Shown: positions 37,001-49,479 of the stretch, piece by piece | Position numbering within the stretch: the stretch's first letter is position 1 | Layout: the number at the start of each line of letters is the position of its first letter | Assembly: GCA_008360975.2 (NCBI GenBank) | Contig: CM039194.1 | Coordinates: forward strand, 12,944,426-13,008,425 | DNA: 64,000 nt | DNA from: Lichenostomus cassidix | Lineage: Eukaryota > Chordata > Aves > Passeriformes > Meliphagidae | Direction of reading: 5' to 3' | The notes under the pieces: model-generated | Databases searched by the model: none | Seen by the model: only the letters and a program-made list of their open reading frames with translations | Told to the model about the DNA's origin: nothing | Made by a program: the position numbers and the translations under genes

Positions 37001-39109
37001 TCCTTTGTTCTGGCAGCCAGAGCCCCCTGAGGTCCAGCAGAGCCTTTGCTCCCTGACCTAACCCATGCATAGCTATTGCAGGGTTTTCTCTTACATATTC
37101 TAAATCATATAATCCTGCCATGGTATAAAGGTTAGGCCTACATGATCCTTCACAATCCTATCCAGAGCTTGTGCTGAGCTACCTGGGAGCTGCATTTCCA
37201 CAGTGTCCCCTGTGCAAGTGCCAGGGCTGAGAGCTGAGCTCAGTTCTGTGCTCAGTGTGCTCACAATGCCAGCCTGGAGCTTGGACACTGCACACTGCGG
37301 TGGCTTTGCTGGGGACACTGCAGTGCCACAGCTCTGCCATCTGCTCACACTCCTTCCTCTCTCCCTGGCTGGTTTCTCAGCTCCTCATTGCATGTTTTCT
37401 GCTCCCTCACCCTGCTGCATCTGCCGGTGCCTCCAGCCCGCTGTGCAGGTGCTGGGGTCCCGCTGGGGCTGGCACTGCAGCTGGCACAGCCTCACAAACT
37501 GCTCAGCTGCACATTTCCAGTCCACCTGCCCTTCTGCCTTCTCCAGCCACCTGGTCTTTGAGGATTTTTGTATTGTTTTGGGGTTTTTTTCTTTTTCTTT
37601 TCTTTTTTTTTGTTGGCAGGAAACCCAAAGCAGTGCTGTGCACACCTGACTCTCCAGGGGCTGCCCAGCTGTGACAGCTCACAGAGAGAGGAACAAACCC
37701 ATCCTGCTGGACAAGCAATTTCCGTGCCACTGGCAGAAATGAAGATTGACTCGCAGGCTGTGAAGACAGGGGACAGAGGGGACAGTAATTGCTGCTGGCC
37801 AGGCAGAACACCCAATTCATTTCTGCACTGGCAGGTCCCAGAAGAAACATTGCACACAAGCATCAGTTCATATTTAAGCAATGAATAATACCTACAAACA
37901 TGCAGAGGAAGGAATACACACAAACAGTTCTTACTCCTACAGCAGTGTCCTGCTGCTCTGCAGTTTTATCAGGGACTGTTCTCTCTCCCTTGCCAGAAAC
38001 CTGTGTGACATGTTGTTGGAGAGGCCTTTTTGAAAGGGTTTCTCAGAAGTGCTAAGTGTTTTGGAATGCTCTACTAATAATATATCAAGAATTTTGGCTT
38101 CATGATACTAGAGCAGATGCAAACAGTAATGCTGAGTTATGCTGTGCAGTGAGGCCATGGTAGTTCCCATTCCCCAGGAACTCAGAGAATCCTTGAAAAA
38201 ATACCACCTGGCAATGCCTGATCAAACCTGGCCAGGGCACAGTGGAGTTTACCTGCAAGGAATCCAATGGGAAGTCTTTAAAGACCAAAAAACTGCCAGT
38301 GAGGAGCAAACATTCAGTGCTGAGTGTCTGTGAGCTCTCCATGTGCTCCTCACACTTTGGGATTGTCAGCATCTCCCCATTCCTGTGGCAGTGGGAATGT
38401 TCTCAGGTACAGGACAGCATTGCTGTGTTATTCTCAGTACAGCACAGAAAATCCTCTGGAGGATTCAAAGACACATCTTGTAAGACACCTCTCTAACTCG
38501 TCTATATTGATCACCAGGCAGCAATGAGAATTATGAATTCCCTTTTTTTTGTAAATTCCATCTGTGGAAAACAGGAATGCACAAATATAAAGTCAAAAAA
38601 AGGATTAATTTCACTGAGTCTGGCCAGATCTTGAATGCAAAGCCACCAGCCTCAGTTTGTAGTTATGATTAAAGTGCCAAGAATGAACTGAAATAGTTCA
38701 TTCAGGCTTGGAATCTCCAGCTAGCCTGAGATATGAGGAGTGGGTTGTTTGCCTGATTATTCTCCAGCACCCCATCCTGAGGAGCTGCTTGTTGAACGCT
38801 GCCCCCAGCACAGCAGAAGCAAAAGGGGGCCCTGAGAGACCTTCTGAGCAGAGCTCATGTGGGCAGAGCAGTTTGAAAATTAAACTTCCTCCAAGCAAAA
38901 CCATCCGTAATTTCCTCCCCAATGCCTCCTCCTGAGCCGAGGAATAAAAGTTGCAAAATCAACAGAGGCATCTATTTTCCCTAAGGCAATGCACAGGAGC
39001 TGACCTAGCAAAAGCTTGTCTTTGTTTTGCTGCTACAGATTTTTCCTTTTGCTTTGGTTTTGTTTTGTTTCTGGTGGTACCAATCTCGCTGTCCAAACTG
39101 TCTCTGTTT
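34091..39109. other. Gene-free unique sequence
   Basis: No gene or large transposon is recognised. GC-richer patches at 35750-35900 and 37190-37860 yield 105-148 codon frames on both strands at the same bases, a sign of low stop density and not of coding. A T-rich tract with interspersed C lies at 37581-37613, (AAAAG)n runs near 35155-35170, and (TTTTG)n runs near 39049-39070. Confidence 0.5.
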
Positions 39110-39340
39110 CCATAGAATAATAATCAACTTCCTAGTTCAACAGCTTTATGTAATGAATAATAAAAGGAATATCTGAGTAACACAGCTCGCCAGCATTGTG
39201 TCTTATCCATTCTTCCCTCATGAAGGGATTTAGAAAAGTTAAGACGTCATCTAAATATTTTTAAAAGGGAGGAATGATGCCAGAATCCGATGACACATAT
39301 GCATATTAGCAGTGGGAATAAAAGTTAACAGATATTAATA
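39110..39340. promoter_or_regulatory. Candidate conserved non-coding element
   Basis: Complex, repeat-free AT-rich sequence with AATAATAATCAAC, GTAATGAATAATAAA, a GACGTCAT CRE-like word at 39243-39250 and a CATATGCATATTAG POU/homeodomain-like stretch near 39296-39309. It also retains CpGs at about 39189, 39246 and 39288. This is one of the more enhancer-like stretches of the window by appearance, without alignment evidence. Confidence 0.32.
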
Positions 39341-42300
39341 TTCTTCTCTGGGAGGTGGACTTTTTGCTTAATTTTTCTTGGAACAAACATAGCCTATGCA
39401 ACAAGCAGAGCCAACAGTTATCTCTCTTCTCTATTATCTTATAGCTGCTTTAGCATTAAACTTTTACCTTTTGCTACTGTACAATTTTAGTGAAAGTCTT
39501 CAATTAGCTTCTGTCTACTTGTCAGAAAGCTATTTATCCCCCTGGAGGTGTGATTGCTACATTTAGGATGGATTTTTTTCTCATCTTCGTGCAGAACCCT
39601 TCACGAGCTGGGGACCAGAAAGGTTCATTCCTGGAAGGTGAAGCACTTTTCGTGACTGGCAGTGCATCAGCTGTACCCACAGCACAGGGAGGCCTTGGCA
39701 CAAAACTCGTGTTGCACACGGCCTTGAGAAGTCTTCTGACAAGCATTATTTGCAAATAAAAATGTTGTGGCACCCTTTTCATGGGTAGGTTGTGCTGTGT
39801 CATAGCACCAGTTTAGCTGTCAGCTGCCGGGAGCCAGGGCTGCCTAACTGGTATTTAGGATGTGTCAGGAGAGCAGCAACGAGGGTAACAGGGCTTGATG
39901 TGAACTTCTGCAACACGTGGATTGAGGGGATGATAAAATAAAAAGTGGAATACTATTTGTCAAAGCTGAAGCAAGCTCTGTTTACTGTTCCTGTGCTGGT
40001 TCACCAACTCTGCTGGTTGTAAGGACAGAAAGGAGGGGAGAGGGGCAAATAGAGAGGGAGGCAGTGCCAGCCGAGATGGGAAGTTGGGATGGGGACTTGA
40101 GGAAAGAGGGAATATAGTGGGACTCTAGATAAAGCTTTTGGGATTTTTTGGGGGAGCTGTTTAAACATTTGCTTAATTGTGAACACATCAGAAATCTCAT
40201 CAGGCTTTACAAAGTAAAAGCCAGCATTTATTAGACTGCAAACTGGAACCATTAACTTGTGCAATAAATGGGTTCACTAACCCATGTCCCTCTCCCACCA
40301 TGCAGCCACAGAGCAGGCCAGGTCTCAGCTGGCTCTCAGCCCAGCAGCTCAACCACTTTCTGGGTGTGCATTTTTCTCTCTCTAGTCCTTTCTCAAGAAG
40401 CTGCCCCACCCTTGCATGTTCTGTACCTTCCAAGGGGCACAAACACCTTCCTAAGCTGGGCAATACCCTCGAACCTGGAGGACAGCAGACACAGTGGGGC
40501 TCTGAGGGTGGCTCTCTGTGCCAAGTACACTCAGGCAATAAATACACCACAAGATTTTCCTCCTGGCAGGTGTGAGATAAAAAAGTCAAAGAAGTTTAGC
40601 AGCAGTGGAGGTCAGTTAAATTGAGAATTGGACCCTTTTTCCCTAATTTTTTCCTGCTAATCAGACTCAGCAAACCCCCTACCTTGCTCTGAACTTTTCT
40701 GCTCTCCCTTCTCTAAGTCCTTGGGCCATTGTGCTGCTGCTGCCAACACAGACCTGTGACCCTGGACGTGGAACTGCTGCTCTCCCCTTGCTGAAGTCAA
40801 CATGCAGGGCAGGCTACCCACAGCAAAGCTGTCAAGCCTTCATTTAACATGATGGAAAACCTTGCCAAGGAGAAGCACTCCCTTATCCATCACCCTGCTG
40901 CTGACACCCTGCATGGAGCCCCAGAATGGCTGCTTGGCTAAAGAAAAGGTCTTGCTGGTGTTTAACCTCCCCTCCTGAGCTGCAGAGGAGGCAAACTGTG
41001 ATTAACAGCCACCACCTTCTGTGTGCTGGAGATGAGCTCTGCCCTGGGAGATGTCCGTGGAGCTGAGATACCAGAAGTTATCATGGCTTTGGTGTCCTTT
41101 GTAGCTGCACTGGACAAAAGGGTTTTGTGTTTTCCAAAAGTGTTACATTTTCTGCCTGCACTATGAGCCTGCCCAGCCTGCTGGAGCAGAGATTCCTTTG
41201 CCCATTGGGTCACCAGAGACATCTCTGAGGTGACAGGGCAGGACAGCAAGCTGCCACATCCTGCCTGGCAGAGCAGGCTCCTTCTCCAGTGGGCAGGAAA
41301 CATCTGCAGGATGGGGTGGATGTGAGAGTTGAGTGCAATGCTTGTTATCCTTAACCCAACAGGTGGTGAAAGGGAGGGGATGGTGGGGAGGGTTTATAAA
41401 GCTCCACGACAGAGGATAGTAGAGTTGCAGCTGCTCCAGCTCTGCTGGATCTCTCAGCTGAGGGTGCTGATCCCAAATTTGGGAGGGAGGAAGCCAACCA
41501 TGCATGGAACTTCAAGGTAGGACACCAAGGGTTTATAACTGAGAGTGTTATAGTGTTACATACAGAGGTTTATAACTGAGGCTGATGGTGTTGGTTATCC
41601 TGAGGTGATGCAAGCTTAACCAAGCCCTCTACTCACCAGTTCTCTGCAAATAAATATGTTGGAGTGGTTTTGAGTCCCCTCAGTGGGCTCTGTGGGGAGG
41701 AGTGGGCAGCTGGGCTGTCCCTGAGAGATGCTGAGGTGTGGAAGCAGGAACTTGCATGTTTTGGTGCCTGTTGGGTTAACCTGAAGTTTAAAGGCTATGG
41801 GAGGAGTTAGAGAGAGCTTAAAGCCAGCTCTGTGCTGCTGTGTGGCTGCAGTGCTCCTGGGTTTGCCCCTGGGGTTTGTACCTGGCAGTGCTGGAGGCAG
41901 CTGGGTTTGCAGTGACCTCCTGCCCTGGAGCTTCTCTTCCCTTTCTCTGCAAGAAATTATGTCCTCAGAAGTACCTAATCCTGGGGATGGGGTGGTCATT
42001 TGGCAGAGGAAATGGTTGGAGATGTTTTTTGAAGGAATGGTTTTAGTCCTGTGGTTGGCTTTGATAGACCCAAAGGATCAGGTTGCCCCAGGGTGTCTCA
42101 GGCTGTTCTTAATGACTTGTGTCTACAGCTTTGTCTCAGACTCTGCACTGGTTGTTTTATTCCATATCACTTGAGCTCCAACAGCAGCACAACTTGAGCC
42201 ATCTTAGTTTTTTGCCAGCACTACTGAAAAAAAAGGAGACTGAATTTTATCTCGTGTCAAACCAGCCTTGAATTCCCTCTGCCTAAAATCCCAACTGCAG

Positions 42301-42629
42301 CTCCCTTGGTGGCTGCCAGGAAAGCTGCAGGTGACTTGTTTGGAGGGGAGGGCTTGAGGTGTCAACAAGCATCAGCAGGAGGCTCGAGGGATATTTTTAC
42401 ATTAATATTGCTGTTTTGAATCATTCAGTGTCAGCTCAGAGCCTTCAACCACACCCATCCAAGACCTCTGATTCATCCTCCTGCTTGAATGAACGAGGTG
42501 ATGTGGAGAAGCTGCTGCTGGGGAGTGGACACACATTTTCTGTTCTGTTTCACAGGCTCAGAAGTTACCGGTCCTGCATTAGCCTGACAGTGTCAGGTCT
42601 TTGTCTCTTAAGTGCTGTTTACATCTCCC
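39341..42629. other. Gene-free unique sequence
   Basis: No gene is recognised. Frames of 113-129 codons at 40200-42174 lie in GC-richer sequence on both strands. A 13-14 base direct repeat (GGTTTATAACTGAG) occurs at 41530 and again at 41568, 38 bases apart. No transposon is identified. Confidence 0.5.
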
Positions 42630-42780
42630 GGGTTTAGAGAAGCAGGTAATTTAGGATGAGTTGGCACTAATTGTAGAGCACTGTAATGAGTCTCTGAAAC
42701 GACAGTGTAACTAGTCAGCTAATAGCCACAGCAGCCCCTTTCTGGGGAATGCTGAAAATACCTCGGAGAGATGAAATAGA
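42630..42780. promoter_or_regulatory. Candidate conserved non-coding element
   Basis: Repeat-free sequence with GCACTAATTGTAG, retained CpGs near 42630, 42700 and 42763, and AGTCAGCTAATAGCC. No coding frame. Texture-based call only. Confidence 0.22.
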
Positions 42781-45416
42781 TAGTCTTTGTTCTTTATTGA
42801 AGTTTTATGGTAAGAGCTTTACTCTTTGGCTCAAAGCCTGGTTTTTGTCATTCTGGGGAAAAATTTTCAAAACTGAAATGTAGTTTTTAAGGCAGTTTGT
42901 GCATATGGAAAAGCACATTTTCATTGCAAGTTGCATCGTTTGAAGAGAAGTCCATTGTTCTGTTGATCAGAGGAGAGTGGCTGAGGAGAGCACAGGGATG
43001 TCCTGAGCTGGTAGAGATTCCAGGCCTGCTGTAACCTCCCTGTGCCATGTGGATGCAATGTAGGAGTCTCACCACTCTTTATTGCAGTTTATTAAAATAA
43101 GAAATCACATATGAAATGTGCACTTCTGCCACAAAAACTTTGACAACGCTGTTATGGCTCTACTTAAAACAAAGCTCTCTTCCATGTAACTCTTCAAGCT
43201 GGCACAAATCAGACCCAGCTGAAAAGTTATTCCATTAGTGGCGTAAAGAATGGAAATTCTCTCTCAGAAATGAAAAGCTGGAGAAGAGCATCCAACTTTG
43301 AACAGGTCTTGCTTCCCAGAGCTCTGGGTGGGATCTTTCCAGTGAGGTTTCTGTGATGCTGAGTTGTTTTTCCAGTTGATGCCACAGGGTGGAATTCTTG
43401 ATGGATGCCAGTGAATCGACAGCTTAAAATTTCTTTTCTGTCACTTTTTTCTTCAATACTTTCTGGGTAACAGGTGGACTTGGTGTTACTGATGTGGGCA
43501 GTGGATTCTGCAGGCAAATTTGTTACTTTGAGTTTCTGTAGAGGAACTGCCTGAGGACTGTTCTGGGCTACCCACTGTGCCTGGGCTGTGAGGGTTTATT
43601 CGGTGGCTCTGGAGAGAGTGATGTGCTTAACCTGGGAAATGGAAACTCAGAATGGTTGCTGGGGACTTGGGACATGCAAATATGACAAATATCTTGTCTT
43701 GAGTTGATGCTCTATTAACTCATTTCCTGAGCTCATTTTGGACCTTGATTCCCTGCCTGGAATGATGGGAATCACCTCATTCAGGGTACTTGGAAAACAA
43801 TCCAGCATTCTCTGGAATCCTCCCCAGGTTCAGCTTCCTGGCACTGCTCATTTTTTGAGTCCCTCTGGCTATTTGAACTTGGCCCTGACTGCTGTCACCA
43901 GCAATTGGCAGGAGGGTTTTATCTGCAGCTTTAATCTGCTCCTTGTGGCTGGAGCATCAGCAGACACAGGGTTTCTCAATTCCTGCTTTGCATAAATGCT
44001 TTCTCACAACTCCTGGAAGCACTTGTTTCCCCACTTCTCGGTATTATTTAGGCAAAGTGGTTTTTGCATGCTCTTCTGTGGGTGTTGGAGACTGATCTCT
44101 GCCAGGTTTCATGTGGGCTTTGGGGGTAGGAAGGTGAAATAAAAACCCTAGAGCTTCCCAAAGGAAACTTGTTCTGCAGGATAGATAGTAAATAAAATGA
44201 AATGTGTTCAAAAATCTTTTCAAATTAGAACTGTTTGCAGCGACTCTGCAGTTTTGGCCTCTAACAAGATTTTTTCTGTTTTTCCTGCTTCTTCCCTCTT
44301 GCTGTGAAATCCTGTCCCAGCAAACAGAGGATTTTCCAGCCCCTTAGTGACAGAAAAGGAGCTCAAGCTCACCAGTGCCACACCTCAAGTTTCCATCATT
44401 TATACTCTGACACCACATGGGATATTTTTCTTGTATGCTTTATTGTGAAATGTGTCTCTGAAACCACATCAAGACTTCTGTGCTACACTGAGAGTGTTTC
44501 TATTTGTGTGCAATGGTTGAACAGCAACAACAAAATAAGAATCAAAGCAGATGGCAGCGCAGAGATATCCTTGGTTTATTCAGATGAGCCCAGGAAAATG
44601 GATATCCTGATGATTGGGTGATATGTGTCATTAAGCATATAGGTTAGTCACCACTCAGTATTTTGTCTGCTCAACAGAGTATGTAAACCTTTAAACATAG
44701 ACCTCTCTTTTTGCGTTTACTTGTGCTGAATGTATCCTGGTATAGATGTTTTAATAGCATCCATTATTAGGACTGAAATTGATGGGAGCTTCTATTGATG
44801 ACTAGGATGTAAAAGATGATGCACTTAATAGAGTAGACTCACAACTATTCATTCTTAGGCTCTTTTCCTTCTTCAGAAAAATCTTTAGTTGTATATCATA
44901 TATTATGCCCAGACTATCATGAGGTAGAGCAATCACCCTTCATAGCATCAAAATAGATGTCTAAGTTGGTTTCTCTGCTACCTGTACAATTTTGAATGGT
45001 GAGAGTTTGAAATGTGAGCTTTCTATCTAAAAAAAAAAAAAAGGAATAAAAGGAAAATTCTGCAGCTAGTAATGAGAAAAAGTAGAGTTCTAAGGTCAAA
45101 GATTTCTAGTAAAAATGGGATGTGAACGAGTGTAATTTGGTACACTGGGTGCTTATAAGTCTAGCTCTGAATAGGTGACTTACTCCAAGTAATTCCAGAG
45201 TTCTTGGAAGTGATCTTACATCAAAGATATGAATGCAAGTCCTCTGACGGGAATGGATTTTTCAGACAAAGCATCCAAAGTGTTATCCCTTGCATGGTTT
45301 CCTCCTACCATGTCAGTGCTTGGCTGGGAATCCATTCTGGGAGCTCAGGTGTGACAAAGGTTTGTGCAACACCACTGGGAACCAGAAAAAGGAATCTGAC
45401 TCTTTTGAGGGTAAAA
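42781..45416. other. Gene-free unique sequence
   Basis: Nothing recognised apart from an A14 run at 45029-45042. Frames such as 44304-44621 (105 codons, plus) have no domain or splice context. Confidence 0.5.
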
Positions 45417-45567
45417 GAATCACAGAATATCCTGAGTTGGAAGAGACCCACAAGGACCATTCAAATCCAGCTTTTAGGGTTGCCCTAGTACAACCCCAAG
45501 AATCCCATGTGCCTGACAGTGTTGTCCAAATTCTTCCTTAATTAACTCTGGCAGCCTTGGGGCTATG
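45417..45567 (-). mobile_element. CR1 LINE 3' end, minus strand
   Basis: On plus the block begins AGAATCACAGAATATCCTGA, the reverse complement of a CR1 3' terminus with the ATTCTGTG terminal repeat. It continues with GTTGGAAGAGACCCACAAGG, then an ACCCCAAGAATCCCATGTGCC word near 45494, GACAGTGTTGTCCAAATTCTTCC and AACTCTGGCAGCCTTGGGGC, all in the order seen in bird CR1 copies. It is 5'-truncated, with about 150 bases remaining, and carries several substitutions. The wording is closest to copies I associate with songbirds; subfamily not determined. Confidence 0.92.
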
Positions 45568-46329
45568 GAGCTGTTATATTTTCAATTCATTTCTAATCAG
45601 TGAAATTCCTTCAGCATAATTCCTTCAGTCATACTGGAACAACCAGAGGGTTGACATGCTAGAAATGCATTGTAAGGAGTGAGCAATGGATAATAATGAA
45701 GCAAGACTGAGTTAAATCAGTGTTTGTTAGAGTCTGAAGTTTTAATTTTTAATAGTGGAATGAGCAAATTCAGCCTCTTTAAAAAATCACAAGTTGTCTG
45801 TGAATTCTTGCTACTTAATAGGCCAAATTCACTCTGCTATGGGTGAGCTCAATGCAACACAAGCTGCATTCCCCTCTTCCTCTGGGGAAGAGGTGGAGAA
45901 TTCCTTCTTGCCTCTGTGCAAATTGCAAAATCCACATTTAAAACAGCTCTGAGTCTGTGTCTTTGCATGGCTCTTTCCCTCCTCTGGAACATCAAAGTGC
46001 CTTGCTCATTTTTTTTGTGCTAAAGTTCCTATAACTCTGCCAAGCTTTACATTATGAAAAGAGGAAGAAACAAAAAGGAATTATTTCTCATTCATTGGGA
46101 CTAATAACTGAAGAATAAAACAGTGAGCAATTTCATCAGCTAATTCCTACGGGGAATAAAAAGCTGAAAACTTGAGCTTTTTGGAAGTGGGTTTTTTAAT
46201 GTGGTTTCTCCACTCAGCAGTGGAGCTTTAAAGCACAGACCACTTTGCTGGATGATTTCAGCTTAGACTTTCTGGGTTTGCCATGATGCAAACATTGAAA
46301 TGGTACAGATCAAGTAATACCTCCATTAC
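45568..46329. other. Gene-free unique sequence
   Basis: AT-rich unique sequence. The part at about 46070-46170 looks complex and could be conserved, but it has no decisive motif. Confidence 0.45.
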
Positions 46330-46460
46330 CTGTATGTTATTGCTGTTTCCAGATAATGCATCTGAACCCATGAGTATTAGTGGGCTTGGTCAAGAGGAAC
46401 TAATTATACATATATGATGCTATATAGCAATTAGAAACATTTTAATTTCTACTGTATTCC
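46330..46460. promoter_or_regulatory. Candidate conserved non-coding element
   Basis: Contains GATAATGCATCTG, GAACTAATTATACATATATG and TAGCAATTAGAAAC, homeodomain-type cores in repeat-free sequence. Inferred from motif texture only. Confidence 0.22.
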
Positions 46461-47829
46461 CCCTCCCTGTTCTAGGGAGTTGCTTTGCTGCAGAGGTTGG
46501 TTTGAGTTTACAAATGTTCTGTCAGGGAGAAAACACCTTCCCCTTGGGCACTGGTGGATTATCCTGGTTTGGTCCTCTCCTAAATGCCTAATGATGCTTT
46601 TTCCTCTCTGAAAGCATGAGGAACCTGGAAAATATCCTTTAGAGTCAGTTAGGTTAAGAGCACGATTTGTGCAAGGGTCTAGTACGGTTCACAGGAAAAG
46701 TCCTGAGTTTGACTTGAATAAGAGCTTTTAATTTTGTACTGAAATGTTAATTTGCCTTTCATGCTGGGATTAAAACCCAAGGCTACTATTACCACTATTT
46801 TCAATAAAAATACTGAGCACAGAGGGGATGGATCTGCTTGAAATATTTTTATGGTTGATCCATACTTCAGTTTGTTTATGAAATAGCAATTGGGCTGCCC
46901 TGGGTCTAAGGCAATCTCATGGCAGGAGGGTCCCAAGTCCATTTTCACCAAGGAATGGGGTAACCTCCTCTCTCTGAGGAGTGGTGAATGTCTCAGGCTG
47001 CCAGTGAGATGGAGAGAGCTTTGTGGCTGCCTTCAGCTCTCCTTTCCCCTTATGCAAAAGGCTAGAAGCTAATTATCACAGCAATTTAACTGAAGGAATT
47101 GGATGCTCTAGATGTTTATCTTCAAGAAGTATAAGCTATCACTGCTAACTCTAAGATTTAATCTTTCATTGACATTTAAAGTTGAAACCAGCGCTGAAGC
47201 TTCCAGTGAATTCATGGGTGCAGGTTTATATTTAGACTGCACTTGCAGAGGAGCCCTAAGGCTGCCCTCAATTCCAAACTCCAATTCTCCACAGTCAAAA
47301 TCACTGCAAGCTTGTCCCTTGGCATAGCTGGAGGCCTCTCCTCAAAGCAGCAGGACTCCAAGGACCCAAACCACTCAGTGGCTTTTTATCCTGCTGAATG
47401 TCTCCCCTCTGGATGCTCCAGCCTCAGTATAAACAGATGAGCTAATCTGGGAGTCTCAGGCTCTTTAGGAGGAGTGTTGTCATCCCTAAGGCATCATGAG
47501 TTTTGTTTGCTTTAACCTCAGGCTCTGTCCACACCAGCAATATTGCCATCGTATTTCTGTCCCCCTCTGTCAGAAGTGCTGCTCAAACAAGAAAAGACTT
47601 TGCAGGGCAGCCATTCAGCCAGGGAGACTTGCTGTTTAATCAGAGCCTCTGGGGAGTGTTTAGACACAAGGATCTTGCCCAGACATGGGCAGGGTGGTGA
47701 TTTGGAAGGTGGACTGAGCTTTGCTGTGCTGGGTGGATGTGCCACCAAGTGCTGCCAAGTCCCTGTGCCCTGAGCAGCCACCGGAGGACATCATTTTGCT
47801 GCCATCCAGTTCATTAGCTTGCTGTAGCT
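46461..47829. other. Gene-free unique sequence
   Basis: No gene or transposon is recognised. Short overlapping frames on both strands lie at 47240-47780 in a GC-richer patch. Confidence 0.5.
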
Positions 47830-48080
47830 CTCCCATGTTTATTTATGTGGGCTAAACGTGAAAAAACGAGACAGTTTGTCAAAGTCAAATTACTTGGTGT
47901 GATCTTCTTCAGCAGGAGAAGGTGGCGCTACTGTACTCATTCATCTCGCTCTCGTTCTTCGTTCTTCGCTGTGCAGTAACACAATTAGCAGTGAGAAAAG
48001 GCTGCCAATCCACTGAGTAATCCCGGAGATCTCTGAGCAGTTAAGCGTGTTAATTAAATTGGCATTGCAGCAGGAGTTTG
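47830..48080. promoter_or_regulatory. Candidate conserved non-coding element with CTCF-like core
   Basis: This is the most distinctive non-repeat stretch in the window. It retains an unusual number of CpGs for AT-rich surroundings (for example near 47857, 47868, 47925, 47947, 47953, 47959 and 47966). A forkhead-like GTTTATTTA word starts at 47837. AGGTGGCGC at 47920-47928 matches the AGRKGGCRS core of the CTCF motif, though the upstream CCA half is not matched. A short direct repeat CGTTCTT lies at 47953-47966, and TTAATTAA at 48050-48057. No coding frame or repeat similarity. Conservation is predicted, not shown. Confidence 0.4.
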
Positions 48081-49466
48081 AGTTAGCAGACTACCAGCAG
48101 TCTTTCAGAGGAATGTTCCCTTCCCCACACAGTGCTCAGACTTCCCAAGTCTAGATTGATTTGGCCAGATTCTTTGCTGCCTTTCAATGGCTTTTCATTT
48201 CAGGGGAGCTGTTCCTGATCTACATAACTCTCTAATCAGAAAAAGATATGCATTAATTCAGTGTTTTATTCCTGTTTACATTGGGTGTATATTTATGATA
48301 TTTACTCTAGAATCTCCCACTGCTGCAATCTGTTTTTCTAATATATTTCCTCCTGCTTAGGTAACTGTGGGGCTCAGTAGGCACAACTCAAATTTGACAG
48401 ACCTTTTGACACTGCTCTTACAAGACCCACCATCTAGATTTCTTATCTTTGCATTAATAACCACAGATTTGGGGCCACACGATGCTGAAAAGCCTGTGCT
48501 GCCATCACAACTGTTGTTTACCTCCAGCTAAAGAAAGATAGATATCTTTTGGGATCTTGCTTTAAAAATATTGGTACTTGTTTTGTGTCTGCAAGAACTT
48601 ACATCACTTACTTCTTGCCTTGAACAAGCCAGAGCATTTCCTCTTGATGTAAAGCTGTGTTCTGGCTTATGGATGAGAAATGTGTGTAACCAGGCTTTGG
48701 CAGCATGAACCAGACACAGCTCTGGGGATGTCAAAAGTGCAGTGCAATGACAAATTCCAGTGCAAGAGGACTGGGAGAAAAGCCATGAACTATAAAACTA
48801 TTTTCTACGGGCCTAACATTTTCTGGGAATGTTGACTCCAGAGGATATTCATATCAGGAATTAACTGGTAGTCCCTTGTGTTGCTGTTCACAAGAGGTCA
48901 GCAGTAAAGAAGCGTGACTGATTCAAAGACTTTCCTTGAGTTCAGTCCTTGGGTTTGCCAGGTCTTCAGCAGCCTCTCCTCCTCTCTACCTGAGTATTGC
49001 CACTTCTGGAAGCAGCTTGGGCATGTCTCCACTTCATCACTGTGATCGAGCATCTAATAATTGGGAATGGAAGAGAGGTAGGGTTAATCACTGTGCCTTG
49101 GACATTAGGGCAATATCCTTTGGAGGGAAATGAAACCTCTTCAGACAATGCCTTGTCTACAGATGTGTTGCCTGAGATGTCAGGTGAATGCTCAGTATTA
49201 AACAGGGGAATGAAAATGGGCACAGAGTGCCTGCAGCTCCCATGTGAGGCCCTGTCCTGCCCCTTCAGCATCTGACAGTCCATCTTCCCCTGCCCCATTT
49301 TGACTGCTTTGCTTTAAAGGCTGCTGGAACTAGTTCATGGGGGGAAATCATTGTGCTTCTTCCTCTAAAATGGATCTGTAGGAGGCTGGATGTGCTGAAC
49401 TAGTACATTTCTAAGGACAAAAACTCCTAATGTTTTTGAAGATTTTTTTTTTCCCCCTGTTGCCAT
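48081..49466. other. Gene-free unique sequence
   Basis: No gene or transposon is recognised. Frames at 48936-49298 overlap on both strands with no domain. Confidence 0.5.
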
Positions 49467-49479
49467 GTTGCCAAGCAAC
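49467..49479. promoter_or_regulatory. RFX X-box-like palindrome
   Basis: GTTGCCAAGCAAC consists of perfect inverted half sites GTTGC and GCAAC with a 3-base spacer, the arrangement bound by RFX-family dimers. A further GTTGCCAT half site lies immediately upstream at 49459-49466. The motif is seen; binding is inferred. Confidence 0.5.

Noticed and set aside
37203..37923. Several overlapping frames of 105-148 codons on both strands
   Set aside because: All use the same GC-rich, stop-poor bases in different phases. None has a domain, and low-complexity lysine or phenylalanine runs come from a T-rich tract.
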